Positions 18,181 to 26,994 of a DNA stretch of 64,000 nucleotides are shown here, one piece after another. The notes under the pieces are model-generated. The model saw only the letters and a list, made by a program, of their open reading frames with translations. It was not told where the DNA came from and did no database searches. This DNA is from JACVRM01 sp963817375 (GTDB lineage: Bacteria > Actinomycetota > Thermoleophilia > Gaiellales > Gaiellaceae). Every line of letters starts with the position of its first letter. Within the stretch, counting starts at the first letter, position 1. Location: assembly GCA_963817375.1 (NCBI GenBank), contig CAWFOB010000002.1, positions 248,001 to 312,000 of the forward strand, given 5' to 3'. The position numbers and the translations under genes are program-made.

Positions 18181-19008
18181 GCCGCGCACAGGACGAGCGC
18201 CGCGAGGAGTTCGCGCGCTACAAGCGCGACGTCAAGGAGCGGGGCAAGCCGTTCTACCCGTTCGCGATGTTCCACGACACGGTGATGAGCCTCGTCGTCG
18301 TGACGGTCATCATCGTGCTCGCGGTCATCTGGAAGTACACGGCGAGCGAGACGCCGGGCGACGCCGGGTGGCTCGGCCCGCTGCTCGCCCAGCCCGCCGA
18401 CCCGGGCACGATCACGTTCAACCCGCGGCCCGACTGGTACTTCTACTTCCTCTTCTACCTGCTGCGGATCTTCAAGAACCCGAACCTCGTGATCCTCGGC
18501 ACCGTCGGCGTGCCGACGATCGCGATCATCCTGCTCTTCGCGCTGCCGTTCCTCGATCGCCGCCGCGAGCGGCGCCTGCTCCGCCGGCCCGTCGCACTCG
18601 TCGCGATCGCGCTCACCATCGCGACGATGGGCGTCCTGACCTACAAGGGCGCCACGGTGGCCGAGCTGGCCGCGGGCGAGTCGCCGGTCGCTCGTCGCGA
18701 AGTGGACGAAGACGAACAACCTGCCCACGACGCCCGACGTGCAGAACGGCGCGAAGATCTTCGCCGAGGCCGGCTGCCTGAACTGCCACACCTACGCGGG
18801 GTCCGGCACCTCGAACCTCGGCGCGCCCGACCTGACCGCGATCGGCAAGACCAACAACGCGGCGTTCTTCGCGCAGTACGTCGCCAACCCGAGCAAGTTC
18901 GGCAACAACGTCATGCCGATCTTCGGCGCAAAGGACGGCGGCAGCCTCAGCGACGTGCAGCTGCAGCAGGTCGCAGCCTTCCTCGCTGCCTCCAAGGGCG
19001 GCGGGTAG
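18177..19008 (+). CDS. qcrC: Cytochrome b C-terminal (subunit IV) fused to cytochrome c; frame broken near 18690
   Basis: The N-terminal part (to about residue 170) is subunit IV: helices including MSLVVVTVIIVLAVIWKY and the motif FNPRPDWYFYFLFYLLRI. The cytochrome c domain, with heme motif CLNCH and candidate axial Met in NNVMPIFG, is one frame away (+1). The switch is near 18688-18693. Restoring one GC there gives continuous ESPVALVAKWTKTNN, and 832+2 bases is a multiple of three (277 residues). The Bacillus-type b/c fusion explains the layout. As sequenced, the heme domain would not be translated. Confidence 0.85.
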
Positions 19009-19022
19009 CCACCGCGGATCGC

Positions 19023-19623
19023 GTGCGCGTCTTCCTCGGCATTACCGGGGGATCTGGCGCGCCGTACGCCGCGCGTCTCGTGGCCGCGCTGGCCGGGGCA
19101 GGGTGCGAGGTCGGCGTCTGCGCGTCGGCGGCCGGGATCCAGGTGCTCGCGACCGAGCTCTACGGCGACCCGACGCTGCCGCGCGACGAGGTGCTCGCGC
19201 GCTTCACCGAGGCGGTGAAGGGTGCGGCGACCGTGTACGACCCGACCGACTACGGCTCGCCGTACGCCAGCGGCTCGGCGCGCGTCGGCGGCTACGTCAT
19301 CTGCCCGTCGTCGATGGCGACGGTCGGGACGATCGCGTCGGGCGGCGAGGCGAACCTGATCCACCGGGCGGCGAACGTCGCGCTGAAGGAGGACCGTCAA
19401 GCTCGTGCTCGTGCCGCGCGAGACCCCGCTGTCGACGATCCACCTCGAGAACCTGCTGCGCGTCCGTCGCGCGGGCGCGGTCGTGCTCTTCGCGGCGCCG
19501 GGCTTCTACCACGGCGCCGAGAGCGTCGGGCAGCTCGTCGACTTCATCGTCGGGCGCTGTCTCGACCAGCTCGGCGTCGAGAACGCGCTGGTCCCGGAGT
19601 GGGGGGTTAGAGACTCCCCGTGA
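19023..19623 (+). CDS. ubiX: UbiX family flavin prenyltransferase; frame broken near 19396
   Basis: Makes prenylated FMN, the cofactor of UbiD. It starts at GTG 19023 with VRVFLGITGGSGAPYAARL, and the central part ICPSSMATVGTIASG is typical. At about 19394-19398 the frame shifts +1 and homology continues as LVLVPRETPLSTIHLENLL and GFYHGAESVGQLVDFIVGR. Adding one CG gives KEDRVKLVLVPRETP and a length of 200 residues, normal for UbiX. The two halves are otherwise intact, so this looks like a sequence error or a very recent lesion. Its stop overlaps the possible GTG start of ubiE. Confidence 0.85.
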
Positions 19624-20414
19624 GCCATGACGAATCAGTGACAAAGTCTCCACACCCGTCTGAAGCAGACATGCCTGGGGGACAGTCCCCAGGACCGGTC
19701 CAGCAGGGACCTGCCACTTCCGGAGAGGCTGCGCCGTTCTCGTCCGGGCGGCTGCCGGCCGAGGACGTGCGCTCGATGTTCGACCGCATCGCGCCGGTCT
19801 ACGACGCCATGAACCGCGTCATGACCGCCGGCCTCGACCGGCGCTGGCGGCGCGAGACGGCCACGGCGGTCGTGAAGCCCGGCGACCTCGTGGTCGACCT
19901 CTGCTGCGGCACCGGCGACCTCGCCGTCGCCGACGCGGCGGCCGGCGGGCGCGTGACCGGGCTGGACTTCTCGCCGGCCATGCTCGAGCGCGCGCAGCGC
20001 AAGGCGCCCGACCTGCTCTGGGTCGAGGGCGACGCTCTCGCGCTCCCGTTCGAGGACGCGTCGTTCGACGCGGCAACGGCCGGATTCGGGATCCGCAACC
20101 TGGACGATCTCGAGCTCGGGCTGCGCGAGGCGCGCCGCGTGCTGCGCGCCGGCGGACGGCTCGGGATCCTCGAGATCACGCAGCCGACCGGCGTGCTGCG
20201 CCCGTTCTTCCGCGTCTGGTTCGATCGCGTCGTGCCCGTCCTCGGCAAGGTGCTGCCCGGCGGCGACGCCTATACGTACCTCCCTGCCAGCGTGCGCCGC
20301 TTCCCCGGGCCGGAGGAGCTGCGGGCGGCGATCGAGCGCGCCGGGTTCGGGGATGTCCGGTACCGGCTCTTCGCCGGCGGCATCGTCGCCCTGCACACGG
20401 CGGTGGCCGCGTGA
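19620..20414 (+). CDS. ubiE: Demethylmenaquinone methyltransferase (UbiE/MenG)
   Basis: SAM-dependent methyltransferase for the last step of menaquinone synthesis. Motif I is VVDLCCGTGDLAVA, with later FEDASFDAATAGFGIRNL and RRVLRAGGRLGILE. The family core starts at about MFDRIAPVYDAMNRVMT. The first 50 residues from GTG 19620 (or ATG 19671) are atypical and partly encoded by the palindromic repeat at 19674-19693, so the true start may lie nearer 19770; no better start codon was found. It overlaps the next gene by 4 bases (GTGA). Confidence 0.9.
   Translation: MSHDESVTKSPHPSEADMPGGQSPGPVQQGPATSGEAAPFSSGRLPAEDVRSMFDRIAPVYDAMNRVMTAGLDRRWRRETATAVVKPGDLVVDLCCGTGDLAVADAAAGGRVTGLDFSPAMLERAQRKAPDLLWVEGDALALPFEDASFDAATAGFGIRNLDDLELGLREARRVLRAGGRLGILEITQPTGVLRPFFRVWFDRVVPVLGKVLPGGDAYTYLPASVRRFPGPEELRAAIERAGFGDVRYRLFAGGIVALHTAVAA
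19674..19693. repeat. REP-like palindrome (GGGGACAGTCCCC type)
   Basis: CCTGGGG at 19674-19680 and CCCCAGG at 19687-19693 flank GACAGT. The core matches the GGGGACAGYCCCC motif of the two longer elements at 24439-24543 and 31848-31947. Confidence 0.5.
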
Positions 20415-21324
20415 CGGCCGTTGCCGAGATCCTCGCCGCACGCGACGTCGGCGACTACCTCGAGACGCTCGAGGCCGCGCTCGAGCAGTCGGTCGCGCGT
20501 GACGGCGGCGTGGTCGCCGACGTCGGCAGTGACGTGCTCGCCGCGGGCGGCAAGCGCCTGCGGCCGCTGCTCGTCTACCTGACCGCGTCGCCGGACAGCG
20601 CGCCGCCGATCGCCGCCGGAGTCGCCGTCGAGCTCGTGCACATGGCGAGCCTCGTCCACGACGACCTCATCGACGGCGCGGCCTTTCGCCGCGGTCGCGC
20701 TTCCGCCTGGTCGCGCTACGGGCCGGAGGCGGCACGCGCCGCCGGCGACTACCTCTTCGCCCGCGCGTTCGCCGAGCTCGCGGAGCAGGGCGACGTCCAC
20801 GGTCTCGCCGTCCTCGCCGACGCCTGCCTCTGCCTCGCCCGGGGCGAGGCGCTCCAGCGCACCCAGGCGCACGACCCGGACGTGACGGTCAAGGCGTACC
20901 TGGAGCGCTGCGCGCTGAAGACCGGGAAGCTCTTCGAGGCCGCGTGCGTGCTCGGCAGCCGGGACGCGCGCGCTCGCCGGCTACGGGCTCTCGCTCGGCG
21001 TCGCCTTCCAGATCGCCGACGACATCCTCGACTGCACCGGCGACGCGCTCGAGACCGGCAAGGTGAGCGGCACCGACCTGCGCGAGGGCACGCCGACGCT
21101 GCCGCTCCTCCTCGCTGCGCGCGAGGATGCGGCCGTGCGAGCCGGCACTGCTCGGCGGCCCGCTGGACGGCGTGCTGATCCGCGTCGCCCGCTCCGGGGC
21201 GCTCGAACGGTCACGCCGCCTCGCCGATCGCTACGCCCAGCGCGCCCGCGACGCGCTCGACGGACACCCTCGCCGCGACGATCTGGCCGCCCTCACCTAT
21301 GCCGTCGTTGATAGACAGCGGTAG
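20411..21324 (+). CDS. Polyprenyl (heptaprenyl-type) diphosphate synthase; two frame breaks
   Basis: Chain-elongating trans-prenyltransferase, presumably making the menaquinone side chain. The first aspartate-rich motif is in LVHDDLIDGAAFRRGRAS and the second in FQIADDILDCTGDALETG. Between them the frame shifts +1 near 20966-20973, and again near 21137-21140; homology then continues through EPALLGGPLDGVLIR to the TAG at 21324. Restoring one CG at each site gives 918 bases (305 residues), a normal length, with RDARALAGYGLSLGV and AVREPALLGG at the joins. GTG 20411 overlaps the ubiE stop. Confidence 0.85.
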
Positions 21325-22437
21325 ATGACCCTGCTCGCCCCGCACGCGACCGATCTGCTGGCGCCCATCCGCGAGAAGGTGGAGGCGGGCGAGCGCCTCG
21401 ACTTCGAGGACGGCGTTGCGCTGATGGAGACGGACGACCTGCTCGGCCTCGGCGAGCTCGCCGACCTCGCCCGCCGGGTGCGCGGCGGCGGCGACGAGGT
21501 CTACTTCGTCCAGAACATCAACCTGTACCAGACGAACGTCTGCCGGGTGAAGTGCAAGTTCTGCGCGTTCGCGCGGACGAACAAGCAGGGCGACGCCTTC
21601 ACGATCTCGAGCGACGAGTTCGTCTCCGACGCGGTCGCGCAGTACGAAATCTCGCAGTTCACCGAGATCCACTGCGTCAACGGCGAGAACCCGCACGTCG
21701 ACCTCGAGTACTACGCCGACCTGATCCGCAAGCTGAAGGTGGCGCTGCCGGACGTGCACCTCAAGTTCTATACGGCGTCCGAGATCCACCACATGTCGAA
21801 GCTCGAGGGCTGCACGCACAAGGAGGTGCTGCGGGTGCTGCAGGACGCCGGCCTCGACTCGATGCCGGGCGGCGGCGCCGAGATCTTCGCCGACCGCGTG
21901 CGCGCGCTCGTCGCGCCGGGCAAGGAGCATCCGAACGAGTGGTTCGACGTCCACGACCACGCGCACCGGCTCGGGATCCCGACGCAGTGCACGATGCTCT
22001 ACGGGCACGTCGAGACCTACGAGGAGCGGATCGACCACCTGATCCGGTTGCGCGAGCAGCAGGACAGGACCGGCGGCTTCATGTCGTTCATCCCGCTCGC
22101 GTTCCACCCGGAGAACACCGTCTTCGAGCGGCGCGGCTGGAAGTTCACGACCGGCTCCGAGGACCTCAAGGTGATCGCGGTCGCACGGCTGATGCTCGAC
22201 AACGTCCCGCACGTGAAGGCCTACTGGATCATGATGGGCCTCCCGATGGCCCAGCTCGCGCTGCACTTCGGCGCGAACGACGTCCAGGGCACGGTCGTGC
22301 GCGAGAAGATCTTCCAGGCCGCCGGGGCCGTCAGTGGCACCGAGCAGAAGATCGACGAGCTGGTGCGCTTCGTACGCGACGCCGGGCGCATCCCCGTGCA
22401 GCGCGACTCGCTCTACAACGAGCTGCACCGGTGGTGA
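21325..22437 (+). CDS. mqnE: Aminodeoxyfutalosine synthase (radical SAM)
   Basis: 370 residues. It joins 3-[(1-carboxyvinyl)oxy]benzoate (the MqnA product) with SAM to give aminodeoxyfutalosine. The radical-SAM cluster is C73, C77, C80 in CRVKCKFCAF. Family motifs include HCVNGENPHVDLEYY, GLDSMPGGGAEIF and MLYGHVETYEER. The start ATG directly follows the previous stop TAG, with a TAGACA box about 10 bases upstream. It resembles MqnC below in fold, but the sequence around the cluster separates them. Confidence 0.95.
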   Translation: MTLLAPHATDLLAPIREKVEAGERLDFEDGVALMETDDLLGLGELADLARRVRGGGDEVYFVQNINLYQTNVCRVKCKFCAFARTNKQGDAFTISSDEFVSDAVAQYEISQFTEIHCVNGENPHVDLEYYADLIRKLKVALPDVHLKFYTASEIHHMSKLEGCTHKEVLRVLQDAGLDSMPGGGAEIFADRVRALVAPGKEHPNEWFDVHDHAHRLGIPTQCTMLYGHVETYEERIDHLIRLREQQDRTGGFMSFIPLAFHPENTVFERRGWKFTTGSEDLKVIAVARLMLDNVPHVKAYWIMMGLPMAQLALHFGANDVQGTVVREKIFQAAGAVSGTEQKIDELVRFVRDAGRIPVQRDSLYNELHRW

Positions 22438-22534
22438 CCACCTTCAGCGCATGACACACATTCGGCACATCGCGTCACACATCCGCGCGCCTTCTCCGCT
22501 TAGGCTGACACCGAGCAGGGGGCGGGTCGGGACC

Positions 22535-22560
22535 CGAATACCCGCGCGCGCGTCTATTCG
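22535..22560. promoter_or_regulatory. Inverted repeat CGAATA...TATTCG upstream of mqnA
   Basis: CGAATA (22535-22540) and TATTCG (22555-22560) are separated by 14 bases in the 135-base mqnE-mqnA spacer. The 10-mer CGTCTATTCG (22551-22560) is repeated exactly at 45234-45243 upstream of the FrdA-like gene, again with CGAATA before it. AAAGG follows as a ribosome-binding site for GTG 22573. The remainder of the spacer shows no gene. Confidence 0.35.
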
Positions 22561-22572
22561 AAAGGCGACCAC

Positions 22573-23334
22573 GTGATCCGCATCGGCCGCATCTCGTACC
22601 TCAACATGGCGCCGATCTTCTACGAGCTGCAGGCGACCGTCGAGGAAGTCACCGGCGTCCCGACTGAGCTCAACCAGGCGCTGCTGGACGGCGACGTCGA
22701 CATCGCGCCGATCTCGTCGATCGAGTGGGCGCGGCACGCTGACCGGCTCGCGATGCTGCGCCGCGTCTGCGTCTCCTCGGAGGGCGCCGTCGGCTCGATC
22801 CAGCTGATCGCGCCGGGGCGGCTCGCGGACGTGCGCACCGTGGCCGTGACGCCCGAGAGCGCCACCTCAGTCGTGCTGACGAAGGTGCTCCTGCCGCGCG
22901 CCGAGCACGTGCCGCTGGGCGAGGAGGCGGACGCGACGATGCTGATCGGCGACGCCGCCCTGCGGAGCTCGTTCGAGGACCCGACGCCGCATTACGACCT
23001 CGGCCGGCTCTGGCTCGAGCGCACCGGCCTCCCCATGGTCTTTGCCGTGTGGGCGTTCGCGGAGCCGCCGCTGGAGGGGCTGGGTGAGCTCGAGGACGCA
23101 CTCGTCGCGTCCGTGAAGCGCGCCCGGCGCGAGCCGGAGCAGCTTGCTCGCACCGCGAGTGATCAGTACGGCTACCCGGCCGGGTGGATTGCCCGTTACT
23201 TCGAGCAGCTGCGCTACAGCTTCGGGCCACGCGAGCGCAGCGGCCTCGTCCGCTTCCTGGAGCTGGCACACGATGTCGGTGAGCTGGACGAGGTACCGGA
23301 GCTGCGCTTCCTCCACGAGCGCGTGCCGGCATGA
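22573..23334 (+). CDS. mqnA: Chorismate dehydratase
   Basis: 253 residues from GTG 22573 with AAAGG 8 bases upstream. It catalyses the first step of the futalosine pathway: chorismate to 3-[(1-carboxyvinyl)oxy]benzoate. It has a periplasmic-binding-protein-like fold and starts IRIGRISYLNMAPIFYEL, matching the family's YLNxxP element; DVDIAPISSIEWA and a central LIGDAALR are also typical. It overlaps mqnC by 4 bases (ATGA). Together with mqnE and mqnC it shows that this organism makes menaquinone by the futalosine, not the MenFDHCEB, route. Confidence 0.94.
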   Translation: MIRIGRISYLNMAPIFYELQATVEEVTGVPTELNQALLDGDVDIAPISSIEWARHADRLAMLRRVCVSSEGAVGSIQLIAPGRLADVRTVAVTPESATSVVLTKVLLPRAEHVPLGEEADATMLIGDAALRSSFEDPTPHYDLGRLWLERTGLPMVFAVWAFAEPPLEGLGELEDALVASVKRARREPEQLARTASDQYGYPAGWIARYFEQLRYSFGPRERSGLVRFLELAHDVGELDEVPELRFLHERVPA

Positions 23335-24439
23335 CGACGATCGCCGCGCCGGCGCGGGAAACCGTCCGCACGATCCTCGACCGCGCGGTCGAAGGCGAGC
23401 GCATCAGCGACGAGGACGCGATCGCGCTGCTCGAGTCCCGCGACCTGGTCGCGGTCGGCCGGGCGGCGGAGGAGCTGCGCGCGCGGCGCACCGACCCGGA
23501 CGCGATCACCTTCATCGTCGACCGGAACCTCAACTACACGAACATCTGCGTCACCGACTGCGACTTCTGCGCCTTCTACCGGCGGCCGGGCGACCGCTCG
23601 GAGGCGTACCTGCTGCCGAAGCCGGTCATCTTCAAGAAGATCGAGGAGACGCTCGCGATCGGCGGCACCGGGGTGCTCATGCAGGGTGGCCACCATCCGG
23701 ACCTCGCCGTCGACTACTACGTCGACCTGTTCAGCTCGATCAAGGCGCGCTACCCGATCCACCTGCACGCCCTGTCGCCGCCCGAGGTCGAGCACATTGC
23801 GCGGCGCTCGCGGCTGACCGTCCCCGAGACGCTCACGCAGCTGCGCGACGCGGGGCTCGATTCGCTGCCGGGCGGCGGCGGCGAGATTCTCGTCGACCGG
23901 GTGCGGCGGATCATCGCGCCGAAGAAGACGACCACGGCCGCCTGGCTGAACGTGATGCGCCACGCGCAGCGGCTCGGCATGTCGACGACCGCGACGATGA
24001 TGTACGGGCACGTCGAGACGGTGCCGGAGCGCGTGGAGCACATGCGCCGCATCCGGGAGCTGCAGGACGAGACGCACGGCTTCCGGTCCTTCACGTCGTG
24101 GACGTTCCAGTCGGACGGCAACCGGCTCAGCAAGATCGTCCCGCGTGAGTCGATGCCGACCTCCTTCGACTACCTGCTGACGCAGGCGGTCAGCCGCATC
24201 TACCTCGACAACGTCGCCCACATCCAGTCGTCGTGGGTCACGCAGGGCATGAAGATCGGCCAGGTCGCGCTGCGTTTCGGCGCCGACGACCTCGGCTCGG
24301 TGATGATCGAGGAGAACGTCGTGTCGGCCGCCGGCACCACGTACCGCGCGACGACGGACGACTTCGTCCGCGTGATCCGCGCCCTGGGCAAGACGCCGGT
24401 GCAGCGCGACACGCTGTATCGCGTCGTCCGACCTTCTAG
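23331..24439 (+). CDS. mqnC: Cyclic dehypoxanthinyl futalosine synthase (radical SAM); 3' end uncertain
   Basis: ATG 23331. It cyclises dehypoxanthine futalosine. The cluster is C73, C77, C80 in CVTDCDFCAFYR, with GLDSLPGGGGEIL and MMYGHVETVPER. Recognisable homology ends at PVQRDTLYR (about 24420). As sequenced the frame has no stop and runs through a repeat into the next gene (to 26288), which would give a false 985-residue fusion. TAG 24437-24439, one frame away, abuts the repeat just as the stop at 31846-31848 does; restoring 4 bases in the CGCG at about 24417-24421 would reach it (370 residues). mqnB and mqnD are not in the window. Confidence 0.88.
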
Positions 24440-24543
24440 GGCTGTCTTCCGGGCTGTCCTGTCGGGCGAGCGCGGCCGGACGTCGGTTGACTCGCGTGTT
24501 CGCACGCACGACGTGCGGGACAGCCCCCTGCGGGGACAGCCCC
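24439..24543. repeat. REP-like bipartite repeat element (about 105 bp)
   Basis: The left end has GGGCTGTC (24439-24446) and GGGCTGTCC (24451-24459). The right end has inverted copies GGGACAGCCCCC (24517-24528) and GGGGACAGCCCC (24532-24543). It has the same architecture as 31848-31947 and could fold into a long hairpin. It resembles the REP/BIME-type intergenic repeats that can be mobilised by RAYT transposases; no transposase gene is present here. Confidence 0.6.
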
Positions 24544-24569
24544 GAGCCCCGGTACCCTCGGCGCGGGTC

Positions 24570-26288
24570 ATGCGTTCGTCTGTCAGCCTCGCCGTAGCGG
24601 TTCTCGCCGCCGTCCTCGCCGTGCCGGCGCACGCCGACCCGACCGTGCTCATGCCGGGCGTCACCTACGACCGGCAGCTCGTGCTCTCCCGCTTCGGCCC
24701 CGAGGCCGTGCATGTCGTCACGGCGCCGCGCCCCGGCGGGCTCTACACGGTCGCGCCCGTGCTCTCGAACGGGACGCTGCTCGGCAAGGAGACGCTCACC
24801 TCGATGCAGAAGCGGCTCACGACGACGGGCACGATCGTGGGCATCGACGGGGACACTTCGACCACCGACGGCGTCCCCTCCGGCGTGTTGATCCAGTCCG
24901 GCGTGCTCAACGCGACGACGAACGTGAAGCGCTCCAGCATCGGCTTCGACGCCGCGGGGACGATGCGGATCGAGCGCGTCGGCCTCAACGCCACCTGGCA
25001 GGGGAACGGCCAGCGGCGCGCCGTCGTCGTCAACCGGCGGCCCGGCGCGCTGGGCGCGACGCTCTACACCCCTGCGTGGGGAACGACGACGCCCTCGGAG
25101 CCGGGAAGCGTCGAGGCCGTCCTGCCGACGCTCGGCGCGGTCGTGCCGGGAGGGGTGCATACCGCTGCCGTCACCGAGCTGCGCTCCGGTGGCCTCACGC
25201 CGATTCCGCCCGGCGGCGGCGTGCTCGTCGCCCGCGGCACCACCGCCCAGCGCCTGACCGAGGAGGCGCCGGTCGGGGCCTCGGTCACGTTCCGGCTCGT
25301 CATGAACCCGGACTGGTCGACGATCGTGAACGGCCTCGCCGGCGGCCCGCTCCTCGTCCGTGACGGCAAGGCGATCTTCAACGCACGCGAGGACTTCTCC
25401 GCCGCCGTCCTCGCCGGCCGCACCGCCCGCGCCGCCGTCGGCCAGAAGGCTGACGGGAGCGTCGTCCTCGTCGTCGTCGACGGCGGCCTGCCCGGCTTCA
25501 GCGTCGGGATGACGAACTTCGAGCTGGCGCAGACGCTCGCGAAGCAAGGCGTGACCGTCGGGGCGGCGCTCGAAAGCGGCAAGGCCGCCGCCCTCGCCTT
25601 CGACGGCAAGCTGCTCGACCGGCCCACCTCCGCCGAGCAGCCGGTCTCCGAGATGCTCGCCGTCACGTACGCGGGCGTGTACGCGCCGCCGCTCCTGTCC
25701 GCGCAGCTGTCGCCGAACGGCGACGGCATCGACGAGACGCAGACGTTCAAGTACCGCGTCGCGCGCCCGTCGACCGTCTCGGTCAGCCTCGTCGACCCGC
25801 TCGGCACGACACGACCGATCGAGACCGCCCAGGCACGCGCGCCCGGGACGTACACCGACGTCTGGACCGGCTTGAAGGCGGACTCGACCGTCGACACCCA
25901 GGGCACCTGGGACTGGGTCGTGACCGCGAAGGACGACCTCGGCCGCGACTCGACCGCCGACAGGCCCTTCGTCCTCAACACCACGCTCGGCGCGCTGCGC
26001 GTCACGCCGGCGACCGTCGCCGTCACCACGGCCGGCGGCTCGCTCACGGTCGGCTTCACCCTTGCCGCCCCTGCCTCGTGGACGGTCGCGATCCAGTCGA
26101 GAGCGGGCGCGGCCCTCCGCACGTACACGGGACGATCGGCCCAGCCCGGCCCGGTGTCCGTCCGCTGGGACGGTCGCTCCAAGGCCGGCGCGCGCGCCTA
26201 CTCCGGCGCGTACATCGCCAGGGTGACGGCGACCAACGATCTCGGCGCCATCGCGCTCACGGCGCCGTTCGCCGTTGTCCGCCGGTAG
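24570..26288 (+). CDS. Exported phosphodiester glycosidase (NAGPA-like) with Ig-like tail
   Basis: 572 residues from ATG 24570; a TACCCT box lies 11 bases upstream. There is a signal peptide (SVSLAVAVLAAVLAVPAHA). About residues 60-370 resemble the NAGPA/phosphodiester-glycosidase domain: VGIDGDTSTTDGVPSG, GGPLLVRDGKAIFNARED, RTARAAVGQKADGSVVLVVVDG. The C-terminal part (LSPNGDGIDETQTFKYRV and two repeats ending WDGRSKAGARAYSGAYIAR) is FlgD/Ig-like, often used for surface attachment. Probably a secreted enzyme acting on wall or teichoic-like phosphodiesters; the substrate is unknown. Confidence 0.75.
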   Translation: MRSSVSLAVAVLAAVLAVPAHADPTVLMPGVTYDRQLVLSRFGPEAVHVVTAPRPGGLYTVAPVLSNGTLLGKETLTSMQKRLTTTGTIVGIDGDTSTTDGVPSGVLIQSGVLNATTNVKRSSIGFDAAGTMRIERVGLNATWQGNGQRRAVVVNRRPGALGATLYTPAWGTTTPSEPGSVEAVLPTLGAVVPGGVHTAAVTELRSGGLTPIPPGGGVLVARGTTAQRLTEEAPVGASVTFRLVMNPDWSTIVNGLAGGPLLVRDGKAIFNAREDFSAAVLAGRTARAAVGQKADGSVVLVVVDGGLPGFSVGMTNFELAQTLAKQGVTVGAALESGKAAALAFDGKLLDRPTSAEQPVSEMLAVTYAGVYAPPLLSAQLSPNGDGIDETQTFKYRVARPSTVSVSLVDPLGTTRPIETAQARAPGTYTDVWTGLKADSTVDTQGTWDWVVTAKDDLGRDSTADRPFVLNTTLGALRVTPATVAVTTAGGSLTVGFTLAAPASWTVAIQSRAGAALRTYTGRSAQPGPVSVRWDGRSKAGARAYSGAYIARVTATNDLGAIALTAPFAVVRR

Positions 26289-26301
26289 CCTCGGCGCGCC
26301 C

Positions 26302-26994
26302 TTGCCCCTCGCGAGCGTCACGTCCCACCTCGAGAGCCTGATCGGGGACTACGGCCTCTACGCCGTCTTCCTGCTCATGTTCATCGACGCGGTATTCCCC
26401 GCGGCCAGCGAGCTGGTGATGGTCTACGCGGGCGCGCTCGCGGCCGGCGCCTTCAGCGGCCAGCATGTCGTCCTCTTCGGCCACCAGTTCCCGAGCGGGT
26501 GGCAGGCGTACCTCGCCGTCGCGCTGGCGGGAACGATCGGCTACACGCTCGGAGCGGTGATGGGCTGGGCGATCGGCGTCTACGGCGGGCGCCCGCTGGT
26601 CGAGCGCCACGGCCGCTGGCTGCACCTCGACGCCGAGAAACTCGGCCGCGCCGAGGCCTGGTTCGGCCGCTACGGCGACGCGGCGGCCCTGCTCGGCCGC
26701 GTGACACCGGTCGTGCGCTCGTTCGTCGCGATCCCGGCCGGGATCTTTCGCATGCGGCTCGGCCCGTACACCGTCCTCACCCTCATCGGCTCGGCCATCT
26801 GGTGCTTCGGGCTGGCCGCGATCGGCTGGGCGGCAGGCAAGAGCTGGGAGACCTTCCACAACGACTTCCGCTTCGTCGACTACGCGATTGCGGCGCTCGT
26901 GGTGTTCGCGATCGGCTATGTCGTGTACCGGGCGCGTAGCCGTCGTCGGCAACGCGCAGCCGCCGTCCCGCCAGAAGCCCCGCTAGACTCGTGA
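26302..26994 (+). CDS. DedA family membrane protein
   Basis: 230 residues from TTG 26302 (TAGCCT box 10 bases upstream); TTG 26275 is an alternative inside the previous gene. About five helices. The family pattern is clear: FLLMFIDAVFPAASELVMVYAGALAAG, then GAVMGWAIGVYGGR and GRVTPVVRSFVAIPAGIFRM, where the arginine and proline residues form the re-entrant core. DedA proteins are linked to lipid carrier recycling and membrane homeostasis. It overlaps the next gene by 4 bases, hinting at a link to envelope polysaccharide synthesis. Confidence 0.88.
   Translation: MPLASVTSHLESLIGDYGLYAVFLLMFIDAVFPAASELVMVYAGALAAGAFSGQHVVLFGHQFPSGWQAYLAVALAGTIGYTLGAVMGWAIGVYGGRPLVERHGRWLHLDAEKLGRAEAWFGRYGDAAALLGRVTPVVRSFVAIPAGIFRMRLGPYTVLTLIGSAIWCFGLAAIGWAAGKSWETFHNDFRFVDYAIAALVVFAIGYVVYRARSRRRQRAAAVPPEAPLDS

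Noticed and set aside
18685..21145. Programmed +1 frameshifting in qcrC, ubiX and the prenyl synthase
   Set aside because: There is no shared slippery sequence, stop codon or rare-codon stall at the sites, unrelated genes are hit, and the synthase would need two events. Missing CG dinucleotides explain all cases more simply.
23331..26288. 985-residue fusion of MqnC with a phosphodiester glycosidase
   Set aside because: The junction is a REP-like repeat followed by a signal peptide with its own ATG; a cytosolic radical-SAM enzyme joined to an exported enzyme is implausible.
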